Below are positions 17,878-26,175 of a stretch of 64,000 nt of DNA, one piece after another (positions within the stretch are counted from its first letter, which is position 1; each line of letters starts with the position of its first letter). The translations under genes were made by a program, and so were the position numbers. The notes below the pieces were generated by a model. That model was not told the origin of the DNA. It was given only the letters and a program-made list of their open reading frames with translations, and did not search any database. Location: contig NZ_CP059571.1 in NCBI RefSeq assembly GCF_014055025.1, positions 310,001 to 374,000 on the forward strand. Reading direction: 5' to 3'. The DNA comes from Neisseria bacilliformis (GTDB lineage: Bacteria; Pseudomonadota; Gammaproteobacteria; Burkholderiales; Neisseriaceae).

Positions 17878-18471
17878 TCAGCGGCGGGTGAAGCGCAGCC
17901 TGTGCCGCTCGGAAACGAAACCGTCCAGCGGGATGTCGTGCGCTTCGCGCGGCAGGCTGTCGGCCAGCTGGCAGGCGAAACCGGCAGCTACGGCCAGAGG
18001 CCGTCTGAAACGGCAGGCGGCCAGCGTGGCGTCGTAGTAGCCGCCCGCCTGGCCGAGGCGGTATCCGCTGCGGTCAATGGCGACTATGGGCACAATCATC
18101 ACATCGAGGCGGTCGGCGCGGATTCTGTGTCCGGCAAACTGCGGCACGTTCAGTTTGGCGCGGCCGCGTTTGCGCTCGGCCTGCGCACCGGCGCGGCAGG
18201 GGGTGAACCACATGCGTTTGCTGCCCGGTTCGATGTAGGGCAGGCGGATTCGGGCGCGGCGTTGGGCGGCGGTGCGCAGCAGCATGCTCAGGTCGGCTTC
18301 GCTGCCCATTGCAAAATACAGCGCGATGGTTTTGCCGCGTTTGACGAGGGGTTTGAGGCGGCGGACGATTTCGCGTTCGGCACGCTGGCGTTCGCTGCGG
18401 GAGAGGGCGTTGCGCGCGGCGCGGAAGCGGCGGCGCAGGGCGCGTTTTTGCTGTTTGGCGGGGTCGGTCAT
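17878..18471 (-). CDS. 5-formyltetrahydrofolate cyclo-ligase
   Basis: The 197-residue protein matches the YgfA/MTHFS family: a basic N-terminal helix (KRALRRRFRAARNALS), an IALYFAMGSEADLS segment, and the C-terminal ATP/folate motif RLGQAGGYYDATLA. It converts 5-formyl-THF to 5,10-methenyl-THF using ATP. An in-frame DUS occurs near 18000. The ATG at 18471 gives the family's usual length. In other bacteria this gene follows the 6S RNA gene, but I saw no 6S-like structure in the short upstream gap. Confidence 0.9.
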   Translation of the reverse strand: MTDPAKQQKRALRRRFRAARNALSRSERQRAEREIVRRLKPLVKRGKTIALYFAMGSEADLSMLLRTAAQRRARIRLPYIEPGSKRMWFTPCRAGAQAERKRGRAKLNVPQFAGHRIRADRLDVMIVPIVAIDRSGYRLGQAGGYYDATLAACRFRRPLAVAAGFACQLADSLPREAHDIPLDGFVSERHRLRFTRR

Positions 18472-18503
18472 GGCGGTTTCGGTTATGGGAGGCGGATGTG
18501 TGC

Positions 18504-18557
18504 AGGCCGTCTGAAAACGAAGTTTCGGCGTAGCCAAAAACGGTTTTCAGACGGCCT
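18504..18557. terminator. DUS-flanked composite element after ppa
   Basis: Opposed DUS copies enclose AGTTTCGGCGTAGCCAAAAA. It lies just after the ppa 3' end on the minus strand. Confidence 0.55.
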
Positions 18558-18567
18558 GTATGCTGGT

Positions 18568-19098
18568 TCAGCGTTTGTTCCAGCGTTCCTGCGATTCGCG
18601 GATGACGGCTTTGGCTTCGTCGATGCCGCCCCAGTGTTCCACTTTGGTGGTGCCCGGTTTTTTCAGGTCTTTGTAGTGGTTGAAGTGGAATTCGATTTGC
18701 TTAATAAGCTGCTGCGGCAGGTCGGCCAGCGAGGCGTAGGCGTTGCCGTTGTGGCGGTCGTCGGCGGGGACGCAGACGATTTTGTCGTCCACTTCGCCGT
18801 CGTCCACGAATTTCATCACGCCGATAACGCGCGCTTCAAGAAAGATGCCGGTGGGCAGCGGGGTGTCGGTGATGATGAGCGCGTCCAATTCGTCGCCGTC
18901 TTCGTCCAGCGTCTGCGGGATGAAGCCGTAGTTGGTCGGCTTGGCGAAGGCCAGCGGCTCGACGCGGTCAAGCTGCATCACCGCCAGTTTGCGGTTCCAT
19001 TCGATTTTGTGGTTCGAGCCGGCGGGGATTTCGACAACGACGTTGATGATGCCGCCGTCCACGTCGCCCGCATCGAGGATTTGGTTGAAGTCTGCCAT
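18568..19098 (-). CDS. ppa: Inorganic pyrophosphatase, family I
   Basis: The 176-residue protein contains the family I signature with acidic metal ligands, DEDGDELDALI, plus the NYGFIPQTL and GVMKFVDDGEVDDKI segments. It hydrolyses pyrophosphate with Mg2+ in the cytoplasm. The length matches bacterial hexameric enzymes. The ATG at 19098 is preceded by AAAGGAC on the minus strand. The gene stands alone, divergent from the small membrane protein gene. Confidence 0.96.
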   Translation of the reverse strand: MADFNQILDAGDVDGGIINVVVEIPAGSNHKIEWNRKLAVMQLDRVEPLAFAKPTNYGFIPQTLDEDGDELDALIITDTPLPTGIFLEARVIGVMKFVDDGEVDDKIVCVPADDRHNGNAYASLADLPQQLIKQIEFHFNHYKDLKKPGTTKVEHWGGIDEAKAVIRESQERWNKR

Positions 19099-19196
19099 GA
19101 GGGTGTCCTTTCGGTTTGCAAAACGGGAAAAGGCGCGATTATAGCAGCCTCTATATAATGGAGGCCGTCTGAAAACCCGTCCGGAGCCTTCCCGCC

Positions 19197-19394
19197 ATGT
19201 GGCACATCGTTTTAATCGGCTATGTTTTCGTTACGCTGATGTTCTCGCTCGCCCAGCCCGGCCTGGCGCGCAAGCTGATTTATTTCGTCTTTTTCACCGT
19301 GCTGCCCACCGCCTTCATGCTGTGGTCGGCCTACATCCGCCTGCGCAACCGGCGCATGAAGCGCGAAGAAGAAAACGGCAAACGCTTGCCCTGA
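19197..19394 (+). CDS. Small two-helix membrane protein, function unknown
   Basis: The 65-residue reading frame encodes two hydrophobic stretches (residues 3-20 and 27-46) and a strongly basic tail (RLRNRRMKREEENGKR), so the C-terminus is probably cytoplasmic. A TATAAT (about 19154) and a DUS lie upstream, and a weak CGGAG site precedes the ATG. I do not recognise a family. Its position directly before the rpsB promoter and its clean membrane topology make it a likely real gene. Confidence 0.65.
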   Translation: MWHIVLIGYVFVTLMFSLAQPGLARKLIYFVFFTVLPTAFMLWSAYIRLRNRRMKREEENGKRLP

Positions 19395-19414
19395 CGCGCC
19401 CGCGCCCGTATAAT
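19386..19414 (+). promoter_or_regulatory. rpsB promoter
   Basis: TTGCCC (19386-19391) and TATAAT (19409-19414) are separated by 17 bases. The -35 overlaps the last codons of the preceding small gene. Transcription would begin near 19421, leaving a leader of about 120 bases before rpsB. Confidence 0.65.
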
Positions 19415-19418
19415 CCTG

Positions 19419-19446
19419 CCGCTTTTTGTTTCAAAAAGCGTTTTTT
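19419..19446 (+). terminator. Hairpin plus T-run in the rpsB leader
   Basis: The sequence CGCTTTTTG TTT CAAAAAGCG followed by six T has the form of an intrinsic terminator. It can end the upstream small gene, but it also lies at or just after the predicted rpsB start site, so an attenuation role is possible. Confidence 0.5.
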
Positions 19447-19542
19447 GTTTCCAACCAAAGCCCGCATCCCGCGCCAAAGGGTGTTTCCCGCCAAGGAAAT
19501 TCTGTGCGCAGGGTGTATGCACTAACCCTTTCAAGGATATTT

Positions 19543-20289
19543 ATGTCTCAAATCACCATGCGCCAGATGCTCGAAGCCGGCGTACACTTCGGCCACCAAA
19601 CCCGTTTCTGGAACCCGAAAATGGCTCCCTACATTTTCGGCGCGCGCAACAAAATCCACATCATCAACCTGGAAAAAACCCTGCCGCTGTTCCAAGAGGC
19701 GCAGGAAGCCGTCCGCCGCCTCGTGGCCGCCAAAGGCACCGTGCTGTTTGTCGGCACCAAACGCCAGGCGCGCGAAATCATCCGCGAAGAAGCCACCCGC
19801 GCCGGTATGCCCTTCGTCGATCACCGCTGGCTCGGCGGCATGCTCACCAACTACAAAACCGTCAAACAGTCGATCAAACGCCTCGAAGAGAAAAGCGCGG
19901 TGCTGGCCAATGCCGACACCAGCGGTTACAGCAAAAAAGAGCTGCTCGATCTGACCCGCGAAGTGGAAAAACTGGAACGCTCGCTCGGCGGCATCAAAAA
20001 CATGAAGGGCCTGCCCGACGCGATTTTCGTGATTGACACCGGCTACCAGAAAGGCACGCTGGTCGAGGCCGAAAAACTCGGCATCCCCGTGATCGCCGTG
20101 GTGGATACCAACAACAGCCCCGACGGCGTGAAACACGTCATCCCCGGCAACGACGACTCCGCCAAAGCCATCCGCCTTTACTGCCGCGGCATTGCCGACG
20201 CCGTTCTGGAAGGCAAAAACCAGGCCGTAGCCGAAACCCTGGCCGCCGTGCAGGCCGCCGAAGCCGAAGCTGCCGCCGCTGCGGAATAA
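19543..20289 (+). CDS. rpsB: 30S ribosomal protein S2
   Basis: The 248-residue protein is a full S2: [27 protein letters not shown] at the start (family signature), [18 protein letters not shown], and [12 protein letters not shown] near the end. The C-terminal tail is alanine and glutamate rich. It is needed for S1 binding to the 30S subunit. The ATG at 19543 follows AAGGATATTT. The gene is followed by tsf after a short DUS pair, as in most bacteria. Confidence 0.98.
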   Translation: MSQITMRQMLEAGVHFGHQTRFWNPKMAPYIFGARNKIHIINLEKTLPLFQEAQEAVRRLVAAKGTVLFVGTKRQAREIIREEATRAGMPFVDHRWLGGMLTNYKTVKQSIKRLEEKSAVLANADTSGYSKKELLDLTREVEKLERSLGGIKNMKGLPDAIFVIDTGYQKGTLVEAEKLGIPVIAVVDTNNSPDGVKHVIPGNDDSAKAIRLYCRGIADAVLEGKNQAVAETLAAVQAAEAEAAAAAE

Positions 20290-20308
20290 GCCGCACCCGC
20301 TTATTGAG

Positions 20309-20339
20309 AGGCCGTCTGAAAACGTTTTTCAGACGGCCT
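20309..20339. terminator. Inverted DUS pair between rpsB and tsf
   Basis: Two opposed DUS copies around AAACGTTTTT form a compact hairpin. It may partially terminate rpsB mRNA and so set the rpsB:tsf ratio. Confidence 0.55.
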
Positions 20340-20368
20340 GTAACCTTAAAATCATTTGGAGACACAAC

Positions 20369-21223
20369 ATGGCAGAAATTACTGCAAAAATGGTTGCCGA
20401 CCTGCGCGCCGCCACCGGCCTGGGCATGATGGAATGCAAAAAAGCCCTCGTCGAAGCGGAAGGCAACATTGAAAAAGCCGAAGAAATCCTGCGCATCAAA
20501 TCCGGCGCGAAAGCCGGCAAACTGGCCGGCCGCACCGCCGCCGAAGGCGTGTTGGCCTACGCCATCGAAGGCAGCACCGGCGCGCTGGTCGAAGTGAACT
20601 GCGAAACCGACTTCGTCGCCAAAGACGCGGGCTTCGTCGAATTTGCCAACCTGGTGGCTAAAACCGCCGCCGCCAAAAAACCGGCCACCGTCGAAGAACT
20701 CAGCGCGCTGGTGGAAGAAGAGCGCAAAGCCATCATCGCCAAACTGGGCGAAAACATGTCCGTGCGCCGTTTCAAAGTGATCGAAACCCCGAACAAACTG
20801 GTTGCCTACATCCACGGCGCGCTGGCCACCGAAGGCGTGTTGGTCGAATTCAAAGGCAGCGAAGACGCCGCCCGCAAAGTCGGCATGCACATCGTTGCCG
20901 CCAAACCGCAGTGCGTGTCCGAAGCCGAAGTGGACGCCGAAACCGTGGAAAAAGAACGCCACATCTACACCGAGCAGGCCGTAGCCTCCGGCAAACCCGC
21001 CGACATCGCCGCCAAAATGGTCGAAGGCCGCATCAAAAAATTCCTCGCCGAAGTTACCCTCAACGGCCAAGCGTTTGTGATGAACCCCGACCAGACTGTT
21101 GCCCAGTTTCTGAAAGACAACGGCAGCGAAGTGGTCAGCTTCGTGCGCTACAAAGTGGGCGACGGCATCGAAAAAGCCGTGGTCGATTACGCTGCCGAAG
21201 TGGCCGCAGCCGCCAAGGTGTAA
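20369..21223 (+). CDS. tsf: Elongation factor Ts
   Basis: The 284-residue protein has the N-terminal UBA-like signature ([21 protein letters not shown]), the core motif [11 protein letters not shown] that inserts near the EF-Tu nucleotide site, and the C-terminal [12 protein letters not shown] segment. It exchanges GDP for GTP on EF-Tu. The ATG at 20369 follows TTGGAGAC. A strong intrinsic terminator lies 24 bases after the stop. Confidence 0.98.
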   Translation: MAEITAKMVADLRAATGLGMMECKKALVEAEGNIEKAEEILRIKSGAKAGKLAGRTAAEGVLAYAIEGSTGALVEVNCETDFVAKDAGFVEFANLVAKTAAAKKPATVEELSALVEEERKAIIAKLGENMSVRRFKVIETPNKLVAYIHGALATEGVLVEFKGSEDAARKVGMHIVAAKPQCVSEAEVDAETVEKERHIYTEQAVASGKPADIAAKMVEGRIKKFLAEVTLNGQAFVMNPDQTVAQFLKDNGSEVVSFVRYKVGDGIEKAVVDYAAEVAAAAKV

Positions 21224-21246
21224 ACGGCACGGCCGCCCGTTGCAGC

Positions 21247-21278
21247 AAAACCCGCCCGCTTGGGCGGGTTTCGTTTTG
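21247..21278 (+). terminator. Intrinsic terminator after tsf
   Basis: The inverted repeat AAACCCGCCC GCTT GGGCGGGTTT is followed by CGTTTT. It ends the rpsB-tsf transcript. Confidence 0.85.
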
Positions 21279-21425
21279 CCTGCCGCCGAACGCAAGAGGC
21301 CGTCTGAAAATAGGGTTTGGCTTGCGCCCAAGCCGCGATTTGATTTGCTTTTCTATCCCATGACTTGGCAGACGCAGCGATATTGGCGGAATAATCAACA
21401 GTGCCGCCTGCCGTTATGGTCAAAT

Positions 21426-21893
21426 TCAAATTTTTTTAATGGAAAATAATATATAGAGTAAGAAAAATATACCTGCGGCCTTTAAGGCGAACACGGAGCT
21501 GTCAAGCAGGATAAAGATAAGCGTATCTTTATCCTTGGAAAATTTCCTATTCAAATAATGTGTTCCGTCTTTATAAAATTCAAATAAAACACCATTTGTG
21601 GCAAACCGATCATTGTTATTCACGATAATCTTTGCCTGCCCAATATTCATTTTTTGGTTAATGTTTTCCATTGTGCACAGATTGTCAAATCCGTAGCAGG
21701 ATATCCAATATTGGCTTCCTTCTCCGTCCAACCTGATTCGCCTTTCTCCCCTGGGAGGCGAAACAATTGAAATATCGGCTTTGGGGAATATTATTTCTTT
21801 CTGATTAAAATTCAATGCGGAAGGAGTGGCATATAAGACAGATAGTGCGGTACATATTATCGTAAGGAATAAACAAATATTACGTAGTTTCAT
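21426..21893 (-). CDS. AT-rich orphan, predicted membrane or exported protein
   Basis: The 155-residue frame has an N-terminal hydrophobic segment (residues 4-22, signal or anchor), a polar middle with two cysteines (WISCYGFDNLC), and a C-terminal hydrophobic segment (about 128-150). I do not recognise a family. Base composition and codon use are clearly more AT-rich than the flanking tsf and rpmA genes, which suggests acquisition from outside. No strong ribosome binding site precedes the ATG at 21893. The gene lies between two terminators and is not part of an operon. Confidence 0.6.
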   Translation of the reverse strand: MKLRNICLFLTIICTALSVLYATPSALNFNQKEIIFPKADISIVSPPRGERRIRLDGEGSQYWISCYGFDNLCTMENINQKMNIGQAKIIVNNNDRFATNGVLFEFYKDGTHYLNRKFSKDKDTLIFILLDSSVFALKAAGIFFLLYILFSIKKI

Positions 21894-21997
21894 CTTAAAG
21901 AATATGGAATATGGCGGACAAAGTAACGCAGTCCGGGTTGCAGACCGGCCAATTCAATATGTTTCCGCGCTATAAAGCCCGGCCTGCATCGGATGCC

Positions 21998-22029
21998 AAA
22001 AAACCCGCCGTGCGGACAAGGCGGGTTTT
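21998..22029 (-). terminator. Intrinsic terminator after rpmA
   Basis: Read on the minus strand, AAAACCCGCC and GGCGGGTTTT flank a short loop, followed by TTGG. It lies 20 bases beyond the rpmA stop codon. Confidence 0.75.
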
Positions 22030-22047
22030 GTGTTCAGCTGCTGCCGT

Positions 22048-22320
22048 TTACGCTTCTTCGCCGGTGTAGGGGCGCACGCTCACGGTTTTGCGGTTCAGAC
22101 GGCCTTTGACGGCGAATTCCACATAGCCGTCCACTTTGGCGAACAGAGTGTGGTCTTTGCCCATGCCGACGTTGTCGCCTGCGTGGAATTTGGTGCCGCG
22201 CTGGCGCACGATGATGGAACCTGCGGGAATCAGCTCGTTGCCGTAGGCTTTCACGCCCAAGCGTTTGGCTTCGGAATCGCGGCCGTTGCGGGTACTGCCG
22301 CCTGCTTTTTTACTTGCCAT
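22048..22320 (-). CDS. rpmA: 50S ribosomal protein L27
   Basis: The 90-residue protein begins [22 protein letters not shown], the canonical L27 start; the N-terminal arm reaches the peptidyl transferase centre. There is no N-terminal extension of the kind that is cleaved in Firmicutes. It follows rplU in the usual order. A DUS is present in frame near the 3' end (about 22095). Confidence 0.98.
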   Translation of the reverse strand: MASKKAGGSTRNGRDSEAKRLGVKAYGNELIPAGSIIVRQRGTKFHAGDNVGMGKDHTLFAKVDGYVEFAVKGRLNRKTVSVRPYTGEEA

Positions 22321-22348
22321 GTTGGATACTCCTGACTTGGATTAGAAA

Positions 22349-22657
22349 TTAGGCGATGGCCACGATTTCGATTTGGGTGAAATTCTGGCGGTGGCCCTGG
22401 CGCTTCTGGTAGTGTTTGCGGCGGCGCATTTTGAAAATGCGGACTTTCTCGCCGCGGCCGTGTGCCACTACTTTGGCCGTTACTTTCGCGCCTTCGATAA
22501 AGGGTGCGCCTACTTTTACAGATTCGCCGTCAGCAATCATCAAAACTTCGGTCAGTTCGATTTGGCTGTCGAGTTCGGCAGGTATCTGTTCTACTTTCAA
22601 TTTTTCGCCAACGGCAACTTTGTATTGTTTGCCGCCGGTTTTTACGACCGCGTACAT
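22349..22657 (-). CDS. rplU: 50S ribosomal protein L21
   Basis: The 102-residue protein begins [14 protein letters not shown] and ends with the basic [23 protein letters not shown] signature region. The open frame extends upstream, but ATG 22657 follows GGAG at good spacing and matches the family length. It is first in the rplU-rpmA operon, with a strong promoter at 22722-22750. Confidence 0.98.
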   Translation of the reverse strand: MYAVVKTGGKQYKVAVGEKLKVEQIPAELDSQIELTEVLMIADGESVKVGAPFIEGAKVTAKVVAHGRGEKVRIFKMRRRKHYQKRQGHRQNFTQIEIVAIA

Positions 22658-22721
22658 ACTCAACTCCATAAATGGGATTTCGGTTAAACAAAAATTCCGC
22701 GCACCATGCGCGAAACGGCGC

Positions 22722-22750
22722 ATTCTATAGGCAAGTGCCTGTTTTGTCAA
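22722..22750 (-). promoter_or_regulatory. rplU-rpmA promoter
   Basis: On the minus strand a perfect TTGACA (22745-22750) is separated by 17 bases from TAGAAT (22722-22727). This is one of the strongest sigma-70 matches in the window. Confidence 0.8.
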
Positions 22751-22803
22751 ACCGTACCGCGCCCCGCCGCCGCCCGCGTCTTTTTTCAGACGGCCTTTGT
22801 TGC

Positions 22804-22809
22804 TATAAT
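22804..22809 (+). promoter_or_regulatory. ispB -10 element
   Basis: A perfect TATAAT lies 60 bases before the ispB start. The -35 region is a T-run next to a DUS and matches poorly. Confidence 0.5.
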
Positions 22810-22868
22810 CGCGCCCTTTTCCGAAACCCGCCCCGCCAACCTGCCGCTTCTGCCGTTTTGAGTGCCCT

Positions 22869-23843
22869 ATGCTTGAAAACCTGCCCTATTTCCAAAAAAA
22901 CCTCGCAACCGACCTGGGCCGCGTCAACCAAGTGGTCGGGCGGGCGGTGCAGTCGGAAGTTGCCCTGATTTCGCAAATCGGCAGTTATATCATCGGTGCG
23001 GGCGGCAAACGGCTGCGGCCGATCATCACTATTTTGGCCGGTAAATCGCTGGGCTACGACGGCGATCCGCTCTACTCCCTTGCCGCAATGGTGGAATTCA
23101 TCCACACCTCCACCCTGCTGCACGATGACGTGGTGGACGAAAGCGACATGCGGCGCGGGCGCGAAACCGCCAACAACCTGTTCGGCAACGCCGCCGCCGT
23201 TTTGGTGGGCGACTTCCTGTACACCCGCGCCTTCCAGCTCATGGTCGGCTCGGGCAGCATGAAAATCCTCGAAGTGATGGCCGATGCCACCAACATCATC
23301 GCCGAAGGCGAAGTGATGCAGCTGATGAACATCGGCAACACCGACATCAGCGAAACCGAATACCTGCGCGTCATCCAATACAAAACCGCCAAACTCTTCG
23401 AGGCTGCCGCCCAAGTAGGCGCGATACTGGCCGGCGCGTCGGCCGAACAGGAAGCCGCGCTGCGCGACTACGGCATGTACGTCGGCACCGCCTTCCAGAT
23501 TGTCGACGACATTTTAGACTACTGCGGCGACCCCGCTGAAATCGGCAAAAACGTCGGCGACGACCTGGCCGAAGGCAAACCCACCCTGCCGCTCATCTAC
23601 CTGATGCACCAAGGCACGCCCGAAGCCGCGCGCGACGTGCGCGACGCGCTGCACCACGCCGACCGCAGCCGTTTTGAGCAAATCCACGCCCATGTAACCG
23701 CGTCCGACGCGCTGGCCTATTGCGCGCGGCAGGCGCGGATCGCGGTGGACAACGCCCTTTCCTGTTTGGACAAACTGCCCGCCAACGAAACAACCCTTGC
23801 CATGCGCCAGCTCGCGGAAGAATCACTGGCGCGGGTGTCATGA
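22869..23843 (+). CDS. ispB: Octaprenyl diphosphate synthase
   Basis: The 324-residue trans-polyprenyl synthase has both aspartate-rich motifs: [11 protein letters not shown] and QIVDDILDY, plus GGKRLRP and a KTA segment. It builds the C40 side chain of ubiquinone from FPP and IPP. It lies divergent from rplU-rpmA, the same arrangement as in E. coli. The ATG at 22869 is the start; the upstream ribosome binding site is weak. Confidence 0.95.
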   Translation: MLENLPYFQKNLATDLGRVNQVVGRAVQSEVALISQIGSYIIGAGGKRLRPIITILAGKSLGYDGDPLYSLAAMVEFIHTSTLLHDDVVDESDMRRGRETANNLFGNAAAVLVGDFLYTRAFQLMVGSGSMKILEVMADATNIIAEGEVMQLMNIGNTDISETEYLRVIQYKTAKLFEAAAQVGAILAGASAEQEAALRDYGMYVGTAFQIVDDILDYCGDPAEIGKNVGDDLAEGKPTLPLIYLMHQGTPEAARDVRDALHHADRSRFEQIHAHVTASDALAYCARQARIAVDNALSCLDKLPANETTLAMRQLAEESLARVS

Positions 23844-23860
23844 TCCCCTTTTTTACCAGC

Positions 23861-23935
23861 CTCGCCGTAGTTCAACGGATAGAACGTATGCCTCCTAAGC
23901 GTAAAATACAGGTTCGATTCCTGTCGGCGGGGCCA
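23861..23935 (+). tRNA. tRNA-Arg (anticodon CCU)
   Basis: The 75-base sequence folds as a cloverleaf: acceptor CTCGCCG/CGGCGGG (one G-U), D-arm GTTC/GAAC, anticodon stem TATGC/GCGTA with loop CTCCTAA (anticodon CCT, reading AGG), T-arm ACAGG/CCTGT with TTCGATT. The discriminator is G and CCA is encoded. It starts 17 bases after ispB and reads a codon that is rare in this GC-rich genome. Confidence 0.95.
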
Positions 23936-23993
23936 TCAGACAAGCGGGCGCATCGCGACGGTGCGCCCGTTTCCCCTGCCTGCGGCAACATTG

Positions 23994-24022
23994 AGGCCGT
24001 CTGAAAACTGTTCAGACGGCCT
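23994..24022. terminator. Inverted DUS pair
   Basis: GAGGCCGTCTGAAAAC is followed closely by GTTCAGACGGCCTC, a hairpin with almost no loop. It lies between the tRNA gene and the thermonuclease gene. Confidence 0.6.
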
Positions 24023-24107
24023 CAAACCTTATCCGGCGGCGTTGCGCTTTCAGACGGCCTCTGCGGCAATGCGTTAGAATGCCGCCTTTTGCAACGGAGA
24101 ACCCGTC

Positions 24108-24722
24108 ATGTTCCGACTGAAAATGCTGCCCCTGTGGCTGGCCGCCGTGCTGGGCGTGTTCGGCCTGCCCCGCGCCGCCGACGCGCAACGCTGGCTGCAC
24201 GGCATGTACAAACAGGCCGTCCATGCCGGCGGCACCGCGCACAGCCGCAGCGCACCCAAACACGCCGCCGCAGCGCAGGCCGGCCGCCGCTACGAAGGCC
24301 GCGTAACGGATGTGCACGACGGCGACACCGTCCGCCTCACCGACACCGACGGGCGCAGGCACAAAATCCGCCTCGCCTACATCGACGCGCCCGAAACCGA
24401 CCAGGCCTACGGCCTCGCCAGCCGCGACCGCCTGCGCGGCCTGATACTCGGCAAAACCGTGCAGGTGCGCGTAACCGACACCGACCAATACGGCCGCGAA
24501 GTCGCCTATCTGGTTTCAGACGGCCTCGACGTGAACCGCAGCCAAATCGAAAGCGGCGCGGCGTGGCACTATGTTTCCATCGCCAAAAGGCAGCAGGACA
24601 AAGCCGATTACGCCGCCTATGCCGAAGCCGAAAGCCAAGCCCGCCGCAGCCGCAGCGGCCTGTGGCGCGAACGCAGCCCGACCGCGCCGTGGAAGTTCCG
24701 CCATCAGACACGCGGGCAGTGA
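24108..24722 (+). CDS. nuc: Exported thermonuclease (SNase-like)
   Basis: The 204-residue protein has a signal peptide (residues 1-26, ending AADA), a low-complexity spacer and an SNase domain (about 60-200). Catalytic-type residues are visible in RVTDVHDGDTVRL, KIRLAYIDAPET and DQYGREVAYL. Homologous Nuc proteins in pathogenic Neisseria degrade extracellular DNA, for example in biofilm or neutrophil traps. A DUS is in frame at VSDGL (about 24515). The ATG at 24108 has a CAACGGAGA site. The gene appears monocistronic. Confidence 0.88.
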   Translation: MFRLKMLPLWLAAVLGVFGLPRAADAQRWLHGMYKQAVHAGGTAHSRSAPKHAAAAQAGRRYEGRVTDVHDGDTVRLTDTDGRRHKIRLAYIDAPETDQAYGLASRDRLRGLILGKTVQVRVTDTDQYGREVAYLVSDGLDVNRSQIESGAAWHYVSIAKRQQDKADYAAYAEAESQARRSRSGLWRERSPTAPWKFRHQTRGQ

Positions 24723-24848
24723 GGCCGTCCCCGCCCACGCGGGGATGGCGTTTCTGAAAAAAGCGCGGCTGCGGCCGCAAACGCTTGGTTGTTTTGCAAA
24801 GAGGCCGTCTGAAAAAGCGTTTGTGCCTTTTCAGACGGCCTCTTATGC

Positions 24849-24917
24849 GTAGGTCGGGCATTTATGCCCGACATCTTCCGTTGCCGTTTTGCGCGTCGGG
24901 CATGAATACCGACCTAC
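24849..24917. repeat. TCGGGCATTTATGCCCGA repeat pair, second copy
   Basis: It has the same ends (GTAGGTCGGGCATTTATGCC) and the same opposed second unit as the copy at 13720-13789, with a different spacer. The second palindrome has lost two bases. Confidence 0.6.
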
Positions 24918-25047
24918 CCGTTTTGGCTGCGCCGAAACTGTGTTTTTAGACGGCCTCAACCGTTGTGCGGCCAAGACCGCGTGCGTCGCCTCGGGGCGAC
25001 ACACCCTACCTTACGCCCCGCATTTGCGTTGCCGTACGATAACAAAT

Positions 25048-25173
25048 ATAGTGGGTACAGAACAAAGTATCCAATGTAGGCTGGGCTTCAGCCCAGCAAA
25101 ATATCAGGAAAATAGTGATTTAGCTGGGCTGAAGCCCAGCCTACGATAGGTAGTTTCTATTTTGTTTCACTAT
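25048..25173. repeat. MITE-like element with ATAGTG...CACTAT ends
   Basis: The ends are ATAGTGGGTACAG and GTTTCACTAT, and two opposed arms based on GCTGGGCTTCAGCCCAGC flank the centre. It shares the ATAGTGG-type end with known Neisseria short mobile elements, but the internal arms differ from the Correia repeat as I know it. Related copies are at 8163-8280 and about 26386-26430. Confidence 0.6.
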
Positions 25174-25239
25174 ATGAAGAGGCCGTCTGAAAAACCCGTT
25201 TGCGCGTTTTCAGATGGCCTGTTTGCCCTTATCCGCTTT

Positions 25240-26175
25240 TCAGACGGCCTGTTCTTCCGGCAGGCTCAGCGCGCCTAGGGTGTTGAAGCCCTGGTCGCGC
25301 ACGATTTGGCAGAAGTCGGCCAGATAGCTGTTGTGTTCGTCTTCGCTGCGCATGGCGGCGTAGAGCTCGCTTTGCAGGCCGGCGTCGGTGATTTGGCGCG
25401 ACACGACGTAGCCTTTTTCCAGATACGGCATCACCGACCAATGCGGCAGGGCGGCGATGCCCCGGCGGCTGGCGACAAGCTGGACGATGGCGATGGTCAG
25501 CTCGCTGTGGCGGCGGGCGGGGCTGATGCCTTTGGGCAGCAGCACTTTGCGCAGCAGGTCGATCATGTCGTCGGGCACGGGGTAGGTGATCAGCGTTTCG
25601 TCGGCGAAGTCTTCCGCCTGCCAGATGTCTTTGGCCGCGAGCGGGTGGTCGGGGGCGCAGATGCCGACCATGCCGTAGGCGAACAGCGGCCGGTAGGCGA
25701 TGCCCGCCTGCGGCACGGCTTCGGATACAATGGCCAAATCGGCGCGGTGGTTGAGCAGCAGGCCGACGGGATCGGCTTGGAAACCGGACACAATGTCTAA
25801 TTCCACCTTCGGCCACAGCGGGCGGAACTCGCCCATCGCGGGCATCAGCCAGTCGAAACAGGTGTGGCATTCCACCGCCAGCCGTAACTCGCCCGCCCCG
25901 CCTTCGATAATCTGCGCCATGTCGCGTTCGGCGGCGGCGATTTTGGGCAGCAGCTCGTGCGCCAGTTTCAGCAGCCGCGCGCCGGCGTGGGTGAAGCGCA
26001 GCGGGACGGACTTGCGCTCGAACAGCGGCGTGTCGTAATAGCTTTCCAGCGTGCGGATTTGGTGCGACAGGGCGGACTGGGTGAGGAAGATGCGCTGCGC
26101 CGCCAGCGACACGCTGCCGGTTTCTTCCAGCGCGAGCAGGGTTTTAAGATGGCGCAGTTCGATGACGGATTCCAT
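25240..26175 (-). CDS. metR: LysR-family regulator MetR
   Basis: The 311-residue protein has an N-terminal winged helix (LRHLKTLLALEETGSVSLAAQRIFLTQSALS at residues 7-37) and a substrate-binding half. It follows E. coli MetR closely (LRFTHAGARLL, AVECHTCFDWLMP, GIAALPHW), so homocysteine sensing and control of methionine genes is likely. No met gene is adjacent. The stop codon TGA is inside a DUS (25239-25248). An ATG at 26229 would add 18 residues; ATG 26175 fits the family start better. Confidence 0.85.
   Translation of the reverse strand: MESVIELRHLKTLLALEETGSVSLAAQRIFLTQSALSHQIRTLESYYDTPLFERKSVPLRFTHAGARLLKLAHELLPKIAAAERDMAQIIEGGAGELRLAVECHTCFDWLMPAMGEFRPLWPKVELDIVSGFQADPVGLLLNHRADLAIVSEAVPQAGIAYRPLFAYGMVGICAPDHPLAAKDIWQAEDFADETLITYPVPDDMIDLLRKVLLPKGISPARRHSELTIAIVQLVASRRGIAALPHWSVMPYLEKGYVVSRQITDAGLQSELYAAMRSEDEHNSYLADFCQIVRDQGFNTLGALSLPEEQAV

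Larger units (their letters stand above)
24723..25239. other. Gene-free interval made of repeats
   Basis: In order it holds a CGCGGGGATGGCGTTTCTG repeat fragment, a DUS pair (about 24801-24842), a TCGGGCATTTATGCCCGA pair (24849-24917), a partial GGCTGCGCCGAAACTG element, a GTAGGGTGTGT-family arm (about 24979-25015), a MITE-like element (25048-25173), and further DUS copies up to the metR stop. No gene was seen. Confidence 0.6.

Noticed and set aside
18472-18567. 6S RNA next to the 5-formyl-THF cyclo-ligase gene
   Set aside because: The gap is under 100 bases and is filled by a DUS-flanked element, too short for 6S RNA.
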